From Mesobacillus subterraneus (lineage in GTDB: Bacteria; Bacillota; Bacilli; Bacillales; Cytobacillaceae), in NCBI RefSeq assembly GCF_000934845.1, contig NZ_JXIQ01000017.1, forward strand, positions 1 through 33,440: a stretch of 33,440 nt of DNA, written 5' to 3'. The notes below the pieces were generated by a model. The model did no database searches, had not been told where the DNA came from, and worked only from the letters and a program-made list of their open reading frames with translations. Positions 16,788 through 24,326 of the stretch are shown here, in pieces; position 1 is the stretch's first letter; each line of letters begins with the position of its first letter. The position numbers and the translations under genes were made by a program.

Positions 16788-17623
16788 TGCGTAACCAAAG
16801 AATAATTTCTTCAACCTTCCTTTACTTGCTGTCCATTATTGCGTTAGTTGCTTTTATCTTTCCTTTTGTGTTACTCATCATTAATTCATTTAAGTCCAAT
16901 GGAGAGATATTGACAAGTCCATTCGCACTGCCGGAAAAATTGGACTTCTCACAATTCATTGAGGTTTATAATTTAATGAACTTTGGAGTCACTTTTACAA
17001 ACTCTTTCATCGTTACTACTTTGAGCACATTTTTCATCGTCTTTTTCTCAGCGATGGCTGCTTACCATTTGGTTAGAAGGCCGTCCAAGTTCAATAAATT
17101 CTTTTTCACGGTGCTGGTGGCATCAATGGTCATTCCGTTCCAATCGTTGATGATACCACTTATTTATATTTACGGAGCAAAACTCCAATTAATAGATGCA
17201 ATTCCTATTCCGCTATTGATTATCTTTTACCTTGGATTTGGAAGTGCTCTTTCAGTCTTCATGTTCCATGGGTTCATCAAAGCGATACCTATCGAAGTAG
17301 AAGAGGCGGCAAAAATTGATGGATGCAGTACACTGCAAACATTTTTCCTCATCGTTTTTCCGATGTTAAAACCGATTGCTGTCACCATTTCCATCCTGAA
17401 TGTTTTATGGATTTGGAACGATTACCTGCTGCCATCACTCGTTTTGAACCATCCTGATGTGTATACAATGCCTGTCCAAATGAAGGTCTTTAATGGTACG
17501 TACATGAACAACTGGGAATTGCTGATTCCTGCCATTCTTCTGACAGTCATTCCGATCCTGGTGATGTATATTATTGGCCAACGCTCGATCATTAATGGAG
17601 TCATGCAAGGATCTATCAAGTAA
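16787..17623 (+). CDS. Sugar ABC transporter permease, MalG type (first locus)
   Basis: Second membrane subunit of the importer, 278 residues and six apparent membrane segments. The EAA loop is EVEEAAKIDGCSTLQTFFLI. It starts with GTG behind GGAGGTG and ends in the family-typical GVMQGSIK. No ATP-binding subunit follows, so the importer probably uses a shared MsmX-type ATPase from elsewhere in the genome. Confidence 0.9.
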   Translation: MRNQRIISSTFLYLLSIIALVAFIFPFVLLIINSFKSNGEILTSPFALPEKLDFSQFIEVYNLMNFGVTFTNSFIVTTLSTFFIVFFSAMAAYHLVRRPSKFNKFFFTVLVASMVIPFQSLMIPLIYIYGAKLQLIDAIPIPLLIIFYLGFGSALSVFMFHGFIKAIPIEVEEAAKIDGCSTLQTFFLIVFPMLKPIAVTISILNVLWIWNDYLLPSLVLNHPDVYTMPVQMKVFNGTYMNNWELLIPAILLTVIPILVMYIIGQRSIINGVMQGSIK

Positions 17624-17655
17624 AAAAAGCAACTTAGAGATGAGAGGATAATAAA

Positions 17656-17946
17656 ATGAACCATTCGCAACCGTGATGTGATGACTGTCGGCGAAGCGAG
17701 TGGAGTAGGTGTTCCTGATGCGGACCGGTGGGTAGGGGAAGAAAATGGCTGTTTCAACATGATCTTTCCATTTGAATTCCTCAAGCTCTGGGACAAGGAT
17801 GTAAATGATTCAGTGGATGTCCGAGCACTGAAAAAAGTGTTGATACAAGTGAATTGGTATTGAATAACTACCAAATTCCAACAAAGAAACTAAAGAAACA
17901 GTTTACACTTAAACCATTTGAAACGAGGGTTTATTTATTGAAGTAA
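17656..17946 (+). pseudogene. Remnant of a GH13 alpha-glucosidase
   Basis: About 290 bp left of a gene that was once near 1.7 kb. An AGAGGA ribosome binding site and ATG (17656) survive, followed at once by a frame break. From 17661 the sequence reads RNRDVMTVGEASGVGVPD and then WVGEENGCFNMIFPFEFL, the block of GH13_31 glucosidases around the acid/base Glu (VGEA). Beyond the ALKKVL segment there is a second deletion and frame change. From 17851 the typical C-terminal end appears: ELVLNNYQ, then FTLKPFETRVYLLK and a stop. The nucleophile region and roughly 250 N-terminal residues are gone. It is clearly inactive. Its position, after the permeases and before the kinase, shows that this operon once encoded a hydrolase. 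Confidence 0.85.
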
Positions 17947-18027
17947 GAATAAGGGGTTTTGTGCCACCCTGGACTTTTTCAGTCGTTTAATTTAAAGCCA
18001 CTCAAGGTAAAGCCTGGAGGACAAATA

Positions 18028-18987
18028 ATGCATACACCATTGGAAAGAAACATCGAATTCGAACAAAAAGGTAATGATATCTTAACAATCGGCGAAGTCC
18101 TTATAGATATGATATCGGATGAGTATGTGAAAGGAGATGGATCCACTACCTATAGGAACTATTTTGGCGGATCTCCTGCTAACATTGCCATGAACGCGAA
18201 AAAACTTGGGATCCACTCGATAGTAGCATCTGCCGTCGGAAATGATGGCATGGGGAGGTTCCTTATCAATCATCTTAATGAAGCGGGCATTGAATCGGGG
18301 TTGGTCCAGAAAGTGGACACATCTACAAGTATGGTCGTTGTCACAAAGAGCAAAGGAACCCCAATTCCAATCTTTTATCGCGGAGCAGATTATCAGATAG
18401 AATATACGCAAAAACTAGAAAAAGCCCTGCTTGATTCTAAAATCGTTCATTTTTCCTGCTGGCCAATTTCGATGGAACCAGCTCGGCAAACTATTAATAA
18501 AGTACTGGAAGTAGCAAGTGAAAACGGAATTTTGATCTCTTTTGATCCTAACTATCACCCTTTGATTTGGCAAAAAGGAGAAAACGGTATCGAATATGTG
18601 AAATCAATCATTAGGAAGGTGGATATTATTAAGCCATCTGAAGATGATGCGGAGCGTCTGTTTGGGAAAGATATCCCTGAAAACCAGCTCCAGAAATTCT
18701 TTGGTCTTGGAGCAAAGCTTGTCATTATGACTTTAGGAAAAGATGGAGCAATCGTTTCAAATGGAAAGGAAATCATTCGTTTAGATTCATTGGCGACTGA
18801 GGTAGTCGACACAACCGGGGCCGGGGATGCATTCTGGTCGGGCTTTTATACAGCTTTAATTAAAGGCTACACTATCAGGGAAGCATTGCAGCTTGGTTCT
18901 GCTTCCAGTGCCTTCAAATTAAAATATACTGGTGCAGTGGCAAATCTGCCAAAGTTGGAAAACTTAAAAGAACTATACGGATTATAG
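18028..18987 (+). CDS. PfkB-family carbohydrate kinase (fructokinase-like)
   Basis: Phosphorylates a sugar with ATP. The 319 residues show the ribokinase-like fold motifs: YFGGSPANIAMNAKKLG near the N-terminus and the C-terminal signature DTTGAGDAFWSGF with catalytic Asp267. The ATG at 18028 follows TGGAGG; a longer frame from 17959 has no ribosome binding site and reads an atypical N-terminus. The phosphorylase gene begins 11 bases after the stop. Fructose is the most likely substrate because a neighbouring sucrose-type phosphorylase would release it. Another monosaccharide, or the disaccharide itself, cannot be excluded. Confidence 0.85.
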   Translation: MHTPLERNIEFEQKGNDILTIGEVLIDMISDEYVKGDGSTTYRNYFGGSPANIAMNAKKLGIHSIVASAVGNDGMGRFLINHLNEAGIESGLVQKVDTSTSMVVVTKSKGTPIPIFYRGADYQIEYTQKLEKALLDSKIVHFSCWPISMEPARQTINKVLEVASENGILISFDPNYHPLIWQKGENGIEYVKSIIRKVDIIKPSEDDAERLFGKDIPENQLQKFFGLGAKLVIMTLGKDGAIVSNGKEIIRLDSLATEVVDTTGAGDAFWSGFYTALIKGYTIREALQLGSASSAFKLKYTGAVANLPKLENLKELYGL

Positions 18988-18998
18988 GAGGAAAGGAA

Positions 18999-20468
18999 AT
19001 GGCAGTTAAAAACCAAGTGCAGCTTATTACCTACCCGGATTCACTGGGTGGTGATCTTAAGGCCCTGAACCATGCCCTGGAAAAGTATTTCAAGGATATT
19101 TTTAAGGGTGGTATCCATATTCTCCCTCCGTTCCCATCCTCGGGGGATAGAGGATTTGCACCGCTCACCTATCTGGAAATAGAACCGAAGTTTGGAACAT
19201 GGGAAGATCTCAAAAAGATTGGCGAGAATTTTGATCTACTTGTTGATCTTATGGTTAACCATATTTCCCAGAAATCTGAGTATTTTCAGGACTTCATGAA
19301 AAAAGGGCGTCATTCCAAGTATACTGATCTGTTCATTACGCTTGATAAAATCTGGAAAGATGGTAAGCCAGTCCAGGAAGACATCGACAAAATGTTTCTT
19401 CGCCGCCAGCTCCCTTATTCCACTTTTGTAATAGAGGAGACCGGCGAGGAAGAATCAGTGTGGACAACATTTGGGAAAACAGATCCTTCAGAACAAGTCG
19501 ACCTGGATATCAAATCAGAACATGTTAGGAAACTGCTTAAAGTATTCTTTGAGAATTTCAAAGAAAATAATGTGAAAATAGTCCGTCTAGATGCAGTTGG
19601 CTATGTCGTGAAAAAGTTAGGAACAAGCTGTTTCTTTGTAGAGCCGGATATTTATGAATTCCTTGATTGGATTATGGAACTCGCGCAATCATTAGACATT
19701 GAATTGCTTCCGGAGGTCCATGCCCATTATTCAATTCAAAACAAGCTAGCAGACCATGAATTTTGGATTTATGATTTCATTTTGCCATACAGGGTTCTTG
19801 ATACATTGGTGAATAAATCAAGCACAGACTTGAAGGCTTACTTGAAGGACCGTCCTCATAAACAGTTCACGATGCTAGATTGCCATGACGGTATTCCTGT
19901 CAAGCCGGATTTAGATGATTTGATTGATACGAAAGCAGCAAGAAAACTGGTTGACGTTGCCTTAGATCGGGGCTCGAACCTGAGTTTGATCATGAGTGAT
20001 GAGCATAAGGCAGAAGACGGGTTTGATGTGCATCAAATAAGATGTTCCTACTATTCCGTCCTTGATGCCGATGACGATGCGTACTTGGCAGCGAGAGCGA
20101 TCCAGTTCTTTACCCCAGGCATCCCGCAAGTTTATTACGTAGGAATGCTCGCAGGTGAAAATGATGTCGAGAATGTGGAGAGAACAGGAGAAGGGCGCGA
20201 AATCAACCGTCACAACTTTACCCTTGAAGAGATTGAACAGTCACTTAAAAAAGAGGTAGTCCAGCGATTAATGAAGCTGATACGCTTCCGAAACGAGTAT
20301 GGTGCATTCAATGGAGAATTCGAAGTCCTCGAATCCAAGGACGATACTATTCGACTTAAGTGGAGCAAGGGAGCGGAACAGTGTTGGCTGTTTATTGATC
20401 TAAATTCAAATCGCGCAGAGATAGAATACACTGATCGTAATGGAGAACTGGTTCAATACATAGTCTGA
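18999..20468 (+). CDS. GH13_18 glycoside phosphorylase, sucrose 6F-phosphate phosphorylase-like
   Basis: Cleaves a glucosyl disaccharide with phosphate, giving alpha-glucose 1-phosphate. The 489 residues have the family layout: VQLITYPDSLGG start, nucleophile Asp198 (VRLDAVGY), acid/base Glu239 (PEVHAHY), Asp297 (DCHDGIP) and the GIPQVYYVG block. From memory, the sequence is much closer to Thermoanaerobacterium sucrose 6F-phosphate phosphorylase than to Bifidobacterium sucrose phosphorylase, in segments such as ILPPFPSSGDRGFAP and VWTTFGKTDPSEQ. It keeps Arg135 and His345, the positions I recall as phosphate-binding in that enzyme. The start has AGGAGGAAAGGAA ahead of the ATG. Family confidence is high; the choice between sucrose and its phosphate is open. 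It is the last gene of the operon and is followed by a terminator. Confidence 0.88.
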   Translation: MAVKNQVQLITYPDSLGGDLKALNHALEKYFKDIFKGGIHILPPFPSSGDRGFAPLTYLEIEPKFGTWEDLKKIGENFDLLVDLMVNHISQKSEYFQDFMKKGRHSKYTDLFITLDKIWKDGKPVQEDIDKMFLRRQLPYSTFVIEETGEEESVWTTFGKTDPSEQVDLDIKSEHVRKLLKVFFENFKENNVKIVRLDAVGYVVKKLGTSCFFVEPDIYEFLDWIMELAQSLDIELLPEVHAHYSIQNKLADHEFWIYDFILPYRVLDTLVNKSSTDLKAYLKDRPHKQFTMLDCHDGIPVKPDLDDLIDTKAARKLVDVALDRGSNLSLIMSDEHKAEDGFDVHQIRCSYYSVLDADDDAYLAARAIQFFTPGIPQVYYVGMLAGENDVENVERTGEGREINRHNFTLEEIEQSLKKEVVQRLMKLIRFRNEYGAFNGEFEVLESKDDTIRLKWSKGAEQCWLFIDLNSNRAEIEYTDRNGELVQYIV

Positions 20469-20503
20469 TTTTGGTTCGCCAAAAATAATTATATGTCATC
20501 AAT

Positions 20504-20540
20504 AAGGCATGAGTGGGTTGAATTCACTCATGCCTTTCCA
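20504..20540 (+). terminator. Terminator of the first sugar operon
   Basis: A 12-bp perfect stem pairs AAGGCATGAGTG (20504-20515) with CACTCATGCCTT (20525-20536), then TTCC. The U tract is short, but the stem is strong. Confidence 0.75.
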
Positions 20541-20559
20541 AATTAATTATGCCCCATGT

Positions 20560-20690
20560 CCCCGCTTATTGGGGGTCATGACTAAAATAAGTATAACGTC
20601 TCAGTTTAATCTTCCAGCATCTCACTGAAAGTTATTCGTGTACCCTCGATTCTGGTAGATTGAACGGACTCGTGGAAAGTAGGTAATTGT
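20560..20690 (-). pseudogene. Collapsed second copy of the Fic gene
   Basis: Both ends of the Fic gene at 3949-4896 recur here with the middle deleted. Bases 20563-20587 (GCTTATTGGGGGTCATGAC and following) match the Fic 3' end at 3947-3972, including the codons for LIRIMT. Bases 20608-20681 match the 5' part (4826-4896) almost base for base, reading FHESVQSTRIEG and TRITFSEMLED on the minus strand. About 800 bp of the catalytic region is missing. It is the remnant of a duplicated Fic locus. Loosely similar flanking sequence continues to about 20815. Confidence 0.8.
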
Positions 20691-20853
20691 TGGAACGATT
20701 CCTTGACTAAGAAGTAATGGAGTTTTTGTTTCAATCTTTAGAGGCATCGACTGTTGGGAAAGCAGATGAAGAAACAATATAGCAAACAATTTAATGATAA
20801 GAAGGGTAACTGCAAAGTAAAAAAATACCATAAAGAAAAATTTTAAAAAACTA
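20691..20853. other. Degenerate intergenic DNA downstream of the Fic remnant
   Basis: No gene is supported. Parts (20735-20815) align with gaps to 4977-5085 beside the larger Fic gene, for example AGCAAACAATTTAATGATAAG against a similar stretch at 5061-5082. This suggests that both copies came from one larger module. Confidence 0.4.
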
Positions 20854-20882
20854 TTGAAAGGGTTTGCATAAAGTGCTATTAT
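20854..20882 (+). promoter_or_regulatory. Sigma-A promoter of the second LacI gene
   Basis: -35 TTGAAA (20854-20859), 17-base spacer, -10 TATTAT (20877-20882). The operator-like AAACGTTT palindrome follows within 10 bp. Confidence 0.75.
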
Positions 20883-20888
20883 GACAAC

Positions 20889-20900
20889 GTAAACGTTTTC
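20889..20900. promoter_or_regulatory. LacI-type operator at the second LacI promoter
   Basis: GTAAACGTTTTC has an 8-bp perfect palindromic core (AAACGTTT) with central CG, overlapping the predicted transcription start. It differs by one base from the site at 21973, consistent with autoregulation by the adjacent LacI protein. CcpA binding is also possible. Confidence 0.6.
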
Positions 20901-20937
20901 GTTATTTATCCGATTTTTATCATAAAGTAGGTGGGAT

Positions 20938-21945
20938 ATGTCCTATACCATTAAAGATGTTGCCAAGGAAGCAAATGTTTCGATTGCAACAGTTTCGAGG
21001 ATTTTGAATGGTCAGGCAGGATATTCGGAAAAGACTAAAATAAAAGTCATGAAGGTCATCGAGGAGCTTGGCTACTCGCCAAATGCCGTAGCAAGAGGGT
21101 TAATCAATAAAAGAACCCATACGATCGGCGTCCTTTTTCCTAAGCTCTCCAGCTCGCTGGTCACAGACCTGCTGGATGGGATTGAGAAGGCTGCAAATGA
21201 TAACGGTTCTAGTGTCATTGTCTGTCACACCGAATCGAATGGTAAAAAAACGATGAACTATCTTCAGCTGTTGATCGAAAAGCGAGTGGATGGGATTGTT
21301 TTTGCGAGTGAAGTCCTTAAGGAAGAATACTATCAATATGTCAAGAAAGCCAAAGTTCCCATCGTTCTTCTATCAACAGAATCGTATGCATTTCCCGTTC
21401 CTTATGTAAAGGTGAATGATTTTCATGCGGCTTATACAGCTGCGAAGTACTTAATCGATAAGGGTCATACAGAAATCGGCATGATCAGTGGGAATAAGGA
21501 AGATATCGTTGCCGGGAAACCGAGGATCGATGGATTCCGGAAGGCGATGGCAGACAGTAGGATTGTCTGTGAGGAGAGAAATATCGTTAACAGTAGCGGA
21601 TTTGGTTTTCGGGATGGAATCGTTGGATTGCCCAAATTGATAGAACAATTCCCAAGTGTAACAGCTATATTTGCCGCAAGTGATGAAATAGCGATGGGTG
21701 TATTATCATCCGCTTACCAGCAGGGAATAAAGGTCCCGGAAGAGTTGTCCGTTATTGGTTTTGATAATTTGGACCTTGCTGAAATGACGATACCGCCGCT
21801 TACAACGATTGGCCAGCCGCTTGTTAAAATGGGAGAAGTTGCAGCACAAATCTTGTTTAAAATATTTGAGACAGGTGAAATCCCTGAAAGCCGGATTATG
21901 CCTCATAAAGTAGTTGAAAGATTAAGTGTAAAAGAGAGAGCTTAA
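20938..21945 (+). CDS. LacI-family transcriptional regulator (second sugar locus)
   Basis: Predicted repressor of the downstream transporter and alpha-glucosidase genes. The 335 residues open with the LacI helix-turn-helix (YTIKDVAKEANVSIATVSRI) and YSPNAVARGLINK hinge, then an effector domain with VIGFDNLDLAEM. AGGTGGG precedes the ATG at short spacing. Operators with the AAACGTTT core flank the gene on both sides. The likely inducer is a maltose- or isomaltose-type sugar, inferred from the glucosidases. Confidence 0.92.
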   Translation: MSYTIKDVAKEANVSIATVSRILNGQAGYSEKTKIKVMKVIEELGYSPNAVARGLINKRTHTIGVLFPKLSSSLVTDLLDGIEKAANDNGSSVIVCHTESNGKKTMNYLQLLIEKRVDGIVFASEVLKEEYYQYVKKAKVPIVLLSTESYAFPVPYVKVNDFHAAYTAAKYLIDKGHTEIGMISGNKEDIVAGKPRIDGFRKAMADSRIVCEERNIVNSSGFGFRDGIVGLPKLIEQFPSVTAIFAASDEIAMGVLSSAYQQGIKVPEELSVIGFDNLDLAEMTIPPLTTIGQPLVKMGEVAAQILFKIFETGEIPESRIMPHKVVERLSVKERA

Positions 21946-21960
21946 TGACTCTCTTTTTCT
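21932..21960 (+). terminator. Terminator/attenuator overlapping the LacI stop codon
   Basis: AAGAGAG (21932-21938) pairs with CTCTCTT (21949-21955) followed by TTTCT, and the stop TAA (21943-21945) lies in the loop. It separates the regulator from the transporter genes, which begin 71 bp after the regulator's stop. Confidence 0.65.
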
Positions 21961-21972
21961 CAGTATATTGAA

Positions 21973-21984
21973 GTAAACGTTTAC
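21973..21984. promoter_or_regulatory. LacI-type operator upstream of the second binding-protein gene
   Basis: GTAAACGTTTAC is a perfect 12-bp palindrome, 32 bp before the binding-protein ATG. It resembles the operator at 20889 and also a CcpA cre core. A further AACGTGAAAAC half-site follows. No convincing promoter fits between the hairpin and this operator, so a roadblock role or a weak promoter is possible. Confidence 0.65.
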
Positions 21985-22015
21985 GTAAAAACGTGAAAAC
22001 TTAGGAGGAAAATAC

Positions 22016-23248
22016 ATGTTCAAGAAAATGACAGCAGGTGTAATGGCATTAGCAATGGGAGCTACTTTATTAGCGGGCTGTTCTTCAAACAATGCAGAAG
22101 ATGGAAAAGTAACGTTAGAGCTTTTTTCTAATAAAGCGGAAAGCATTCAGACCTACAAAGGGTTAATAGCAGAGTTTGAAAAGCAAAATCCTGATATCAA
22201 GATCAAGCTAGATGCACCGCCTGAAGCAGAAACCGTTTTAAAAACGCGTCTAACCAAAAACGATATGCCGGATATTATGTCGATCGCCGGCAATGCTACC
22301 TATGGTGAATTAGGACGTGCAGGTGTATTGGAAGACTTCTCAGGTTCAGAACTGGAAAAGACAGTGCAGCCATCGTATATTGATATGATCAACCGTCTCG
22401 TTGGTCCGGAAAAAGAGGGCATTTTTGGTCTGCCATATGCAACAAATGCAAATGCGGTTATCTATAATAAAGCAAAGTTTGAAGAACATGGACTTACGGT
22501 TCCAACTACCTGGGATGAGTTTATCGCAAGTCTAGAAAAAGTGAAGGCGGCTGGTGACACTCCGATTTATTTTACATTAAAGGATGCATGGACTGGCATG
22601 ATTGCCTGGAACTCACTTGGTGCTAATGTCGCAGGGGAAGATTTCGCTGAAAAGAAAAATGCCGGAGAAACTTCATTTGTCGAAAGTTACGATGAAGTAG
22701 CTGATAAGATGGCAACATTGGTAAAATACGGGCACAAGGATAATATGGGTGTTGCCTACGGTGATGGAAATAACGCTTTTGCCAACGGAAAGTCTGTTTT
22801 CTATCTTCAGGGAAACTGGGCTATTCCAGAAATCCTGAAAGCAAATCCTGATATGGAATTGGGTGTGTTCCCAATGCCGGTTACAAATGACCCAGCAAAA
22901 AATAAATTAGTATCAGGTGTAGACGTTCTCCTTACTATTAACAAAGATACGGAGCATAAAGAAGAAGCAATGAAATTTGTTGAATTCATGATGGATCAAG
23001 AAACGGCCAAAAAATATATTGATGAACAAAAGGCCTTCTCCGCAGTTGAAGGTGTTTACCAAGAAAACCCTGTTTTTGAAGGGATCAAAGGAAACTTTGA
23101 AACTGGTGCCATCACTAGCTTCCCAGATCACTATTATCCAGCAGGAATGGGAGCTGAAAACCTGGTACAGGAATTCTTGATCAAGCAAGACAAAGAGAAA
23201 TTCTTGAAAAAAATGGACAGCGAGTGGGACAAAGTACAAAATCGCTAA
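22016..23248 (+). CDS. Sugar ABC transporter substrate-binding lipoprotein (second locus)
   Basis: Extracellular binding protein for the second importer. The 410 residues have a lipoprotein signal ending LLAGC (lipidated Cys22). The mature part has VTLELFSNKAES, FGLPYATNANAVIYNK and FYLQGNWAIPEI, typical of family 1 sugar-binding proteins. The ATG follows AGGAGG at eight bases. It is separated from the permeases by a hairpin and a 120-bp palindromic element. The ligand is probably an isomalto- or malto-oligosaccharide, judged from the GH13 genes. Confidence 0.9.
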   Translation: MFKKMTAGVMALAMGATLLAGCSSNNAEDGKVTLELFSNKAESIQTYKGLIAEFEKQNPDIKIKLDAPPEAETVLKTRLTKNDMPDIMSIAGNATYGELGRAGVLEDFSGSELEKTVQPSYIDMINRLVGPEKEGIFGLPYATNANAVIYNKAKFEEHGLTVPTTWDEFIASLEKVKAAGDTPIYFTLKDAWTGMIAWNSLGANVAGEDFAEKKNAGETSFVESYDEVADKMATLVKYGHKDNMGVAYGDGNNAFANGKSVFYLQGNWAIPEILKANPDMELGVFPMPVTNDPAKNKLVSGVDVLLTINKDTEHKEEAMKFVEFMMDQETAKKYIDEQKAFSAVEGVYQENPVFEGIKGNFETGAITSFPDHYYPAGMGAENLVQEFLIKQDKEKFLKKMDSEWDKVQNR

Positions 23249-23257
23249 TCCGCAAAG

Positions 23258-23290
23258 AAGCCAGGGCGTCCTATGATCCCTGGCTTTCTA
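23258..23290 (+). terminator. Hairpin after the second binding-protein gene
   Basis: A 9-bp perfect stem pairs AAGCCAGGG (23258-23266) with CCCTGGCTT (23278-23286), then TCT and a run of A. The U tract is weak, so it may also act as a 3' stabiliser. The position matches the hairpin at 15844 in the first operon. Confidence 0.6.
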
Positions 23291-23320
23291 AAAAAACAGG
23301 AAAGAAATTAACTTTGAGAA

Positions 23321-23440
23321 TTGTCCAGCTCCAGCGCCTAGCCCCTCGAGTCGCTTCGGTCCGCCCAATGAAGTCAAAGAACGACTTCACCGGTCGGCCC
23401 TCCAGCGCTTGTCGGGGCTGACCAAGGCGCTTGCGCTTTT
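23321..23440. repeat. 120-bp GC-rich palindromic intergenic repeat (MITE/REP-like)
   Basis: The outer arms CAGCGCCTAGCCCC (23332-23345) and GGGGCTGACCAAGGCGCTTG (23414-23433) are complementary with a short bulge. An inner hairpin pairs GAAGTC with GACTTC (around 23370-23387). From memory, very similar elements are scattered between genes in Bacillus-group genomes. It is noticeably more GC-rich than the flanks and contains no gene. A frame read through it (from 23409) is not the permease start. Confidence 0.7.
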
Positions 23441-23459
23441 CTCACGAGGAGTTGTCATA

Positions 23460-24326
23460 ATGAAAAAGAAAAATAATGTATTCCTGGTCATTGCCATACC
23501 TGCTTTCATCCTTTTTTTCATTTTTCATAGCTATCCTGCTTTGCAAGGGATTTTTTACAGCTTCACGGACTGGAAAGGCTATGGGGACTGGAACTTTGTG
23601 GGATTGAAAAACTATTTAAATGTATTTAAGGATGGCCGTGCAGGAGATGCGTACGTGTTCACGTTTAAATTCGCGATGGTTTCTACGATTCTCGTAAATA
23701 TCATAAGCCTTGCAGTGGCAATTGGACTTAATTCAAAAATCAAATTCCATAAAACGCTTAGGGCGATTTACTTCCTGCCTTATATCCTTAGTATTTTGAT
23801 TGTTGGTTTTATTTTTAACTTTATTTTTGCCCATTTTCTTCCGCAAATTGGTGATGCTTTAGGCTGGGAGTTCCTAAGCAGAAATATTCTCGGAAATCCT
23901 GATCTTGCATGGATAGGAATTGTCGTAGTCGCAGTATGGCAGGCCGTTTCCTTTAATACCATTTTGTACCTGGCAGGTCTTGTCACTATTTCAGAAGATT
24001 TATATGAAGCAGCAAGTATTGATGGCGCCGGTGTCTGGACGAAGTTCTGGAGGATCACGTTTCCATTAATAGCACCGTTCTTTACGATTAACATGGTATT
24101 ATCGCTTAAAAACTTCTTGATGGTATTCGACCAAATCGTCGCATTAACAGGCGGCGGACCCGGAAAATCAACGGAATCGATTTCGCTGCTTATCTACCGG
24201 GGCGGCTTCGAAGGCGGAGAGTTTGCCTATCAATCTGCCAATGCCGTAATTTATTTTATCGTGATTATCATTTTCTCTGTCATTCAATTGAAATTCTTAA
24301 ATAAAAGAGAGGTGGAAAACGGATGA
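23460..24326 (+). CDS. Sugar ABC transporter permease, MalF type (second locus)
   Basis: Membrane subunit of the second importer, 288 residues with six apparent membrane segments. The EAA loop is DLYEAASIDGAGVWTKFWRI. The ATG at 23460 follows ACGAGGAG; the frame extends upstream to 23409, but that part lies in the palindromic repeat. It overlaps the next gene by four bases (ATGA). Confidence 0.9.
   Translation: MKKKNNVFLVIAIPAFILFFIFHSYPALQGIFYSFTDWKGYGDWNFVGLKNYLNVFKDGRAGDAYVFTFKFAMVSTILVNIISLAVAIGLNSKIKFHKTLRAIYFLPYILSILIVGFIFNFIFAHFLPQIGDALGWEFLSRNILGNPDLAWIGIVVVAVWQAVSFNTILYLAGLVTISEDLYEAASIDGAGVWTKFWRITFPLIAPFFTINMVLSLKNFLMVFDQIVALTGGGPGKSTESISLLIYRGGFEGGEFAYQSANAVIYFIVIIIFSVIQLKFLNKREVENG

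Noticed and set aside
23409-23459. Upstream extension of the second MalF-type permease
   Set aside because: The frame is open, but it lies in the palindromic repeat; the ATG at 23460 has a good ribosome binding site and begins a normal permease N-terminus.
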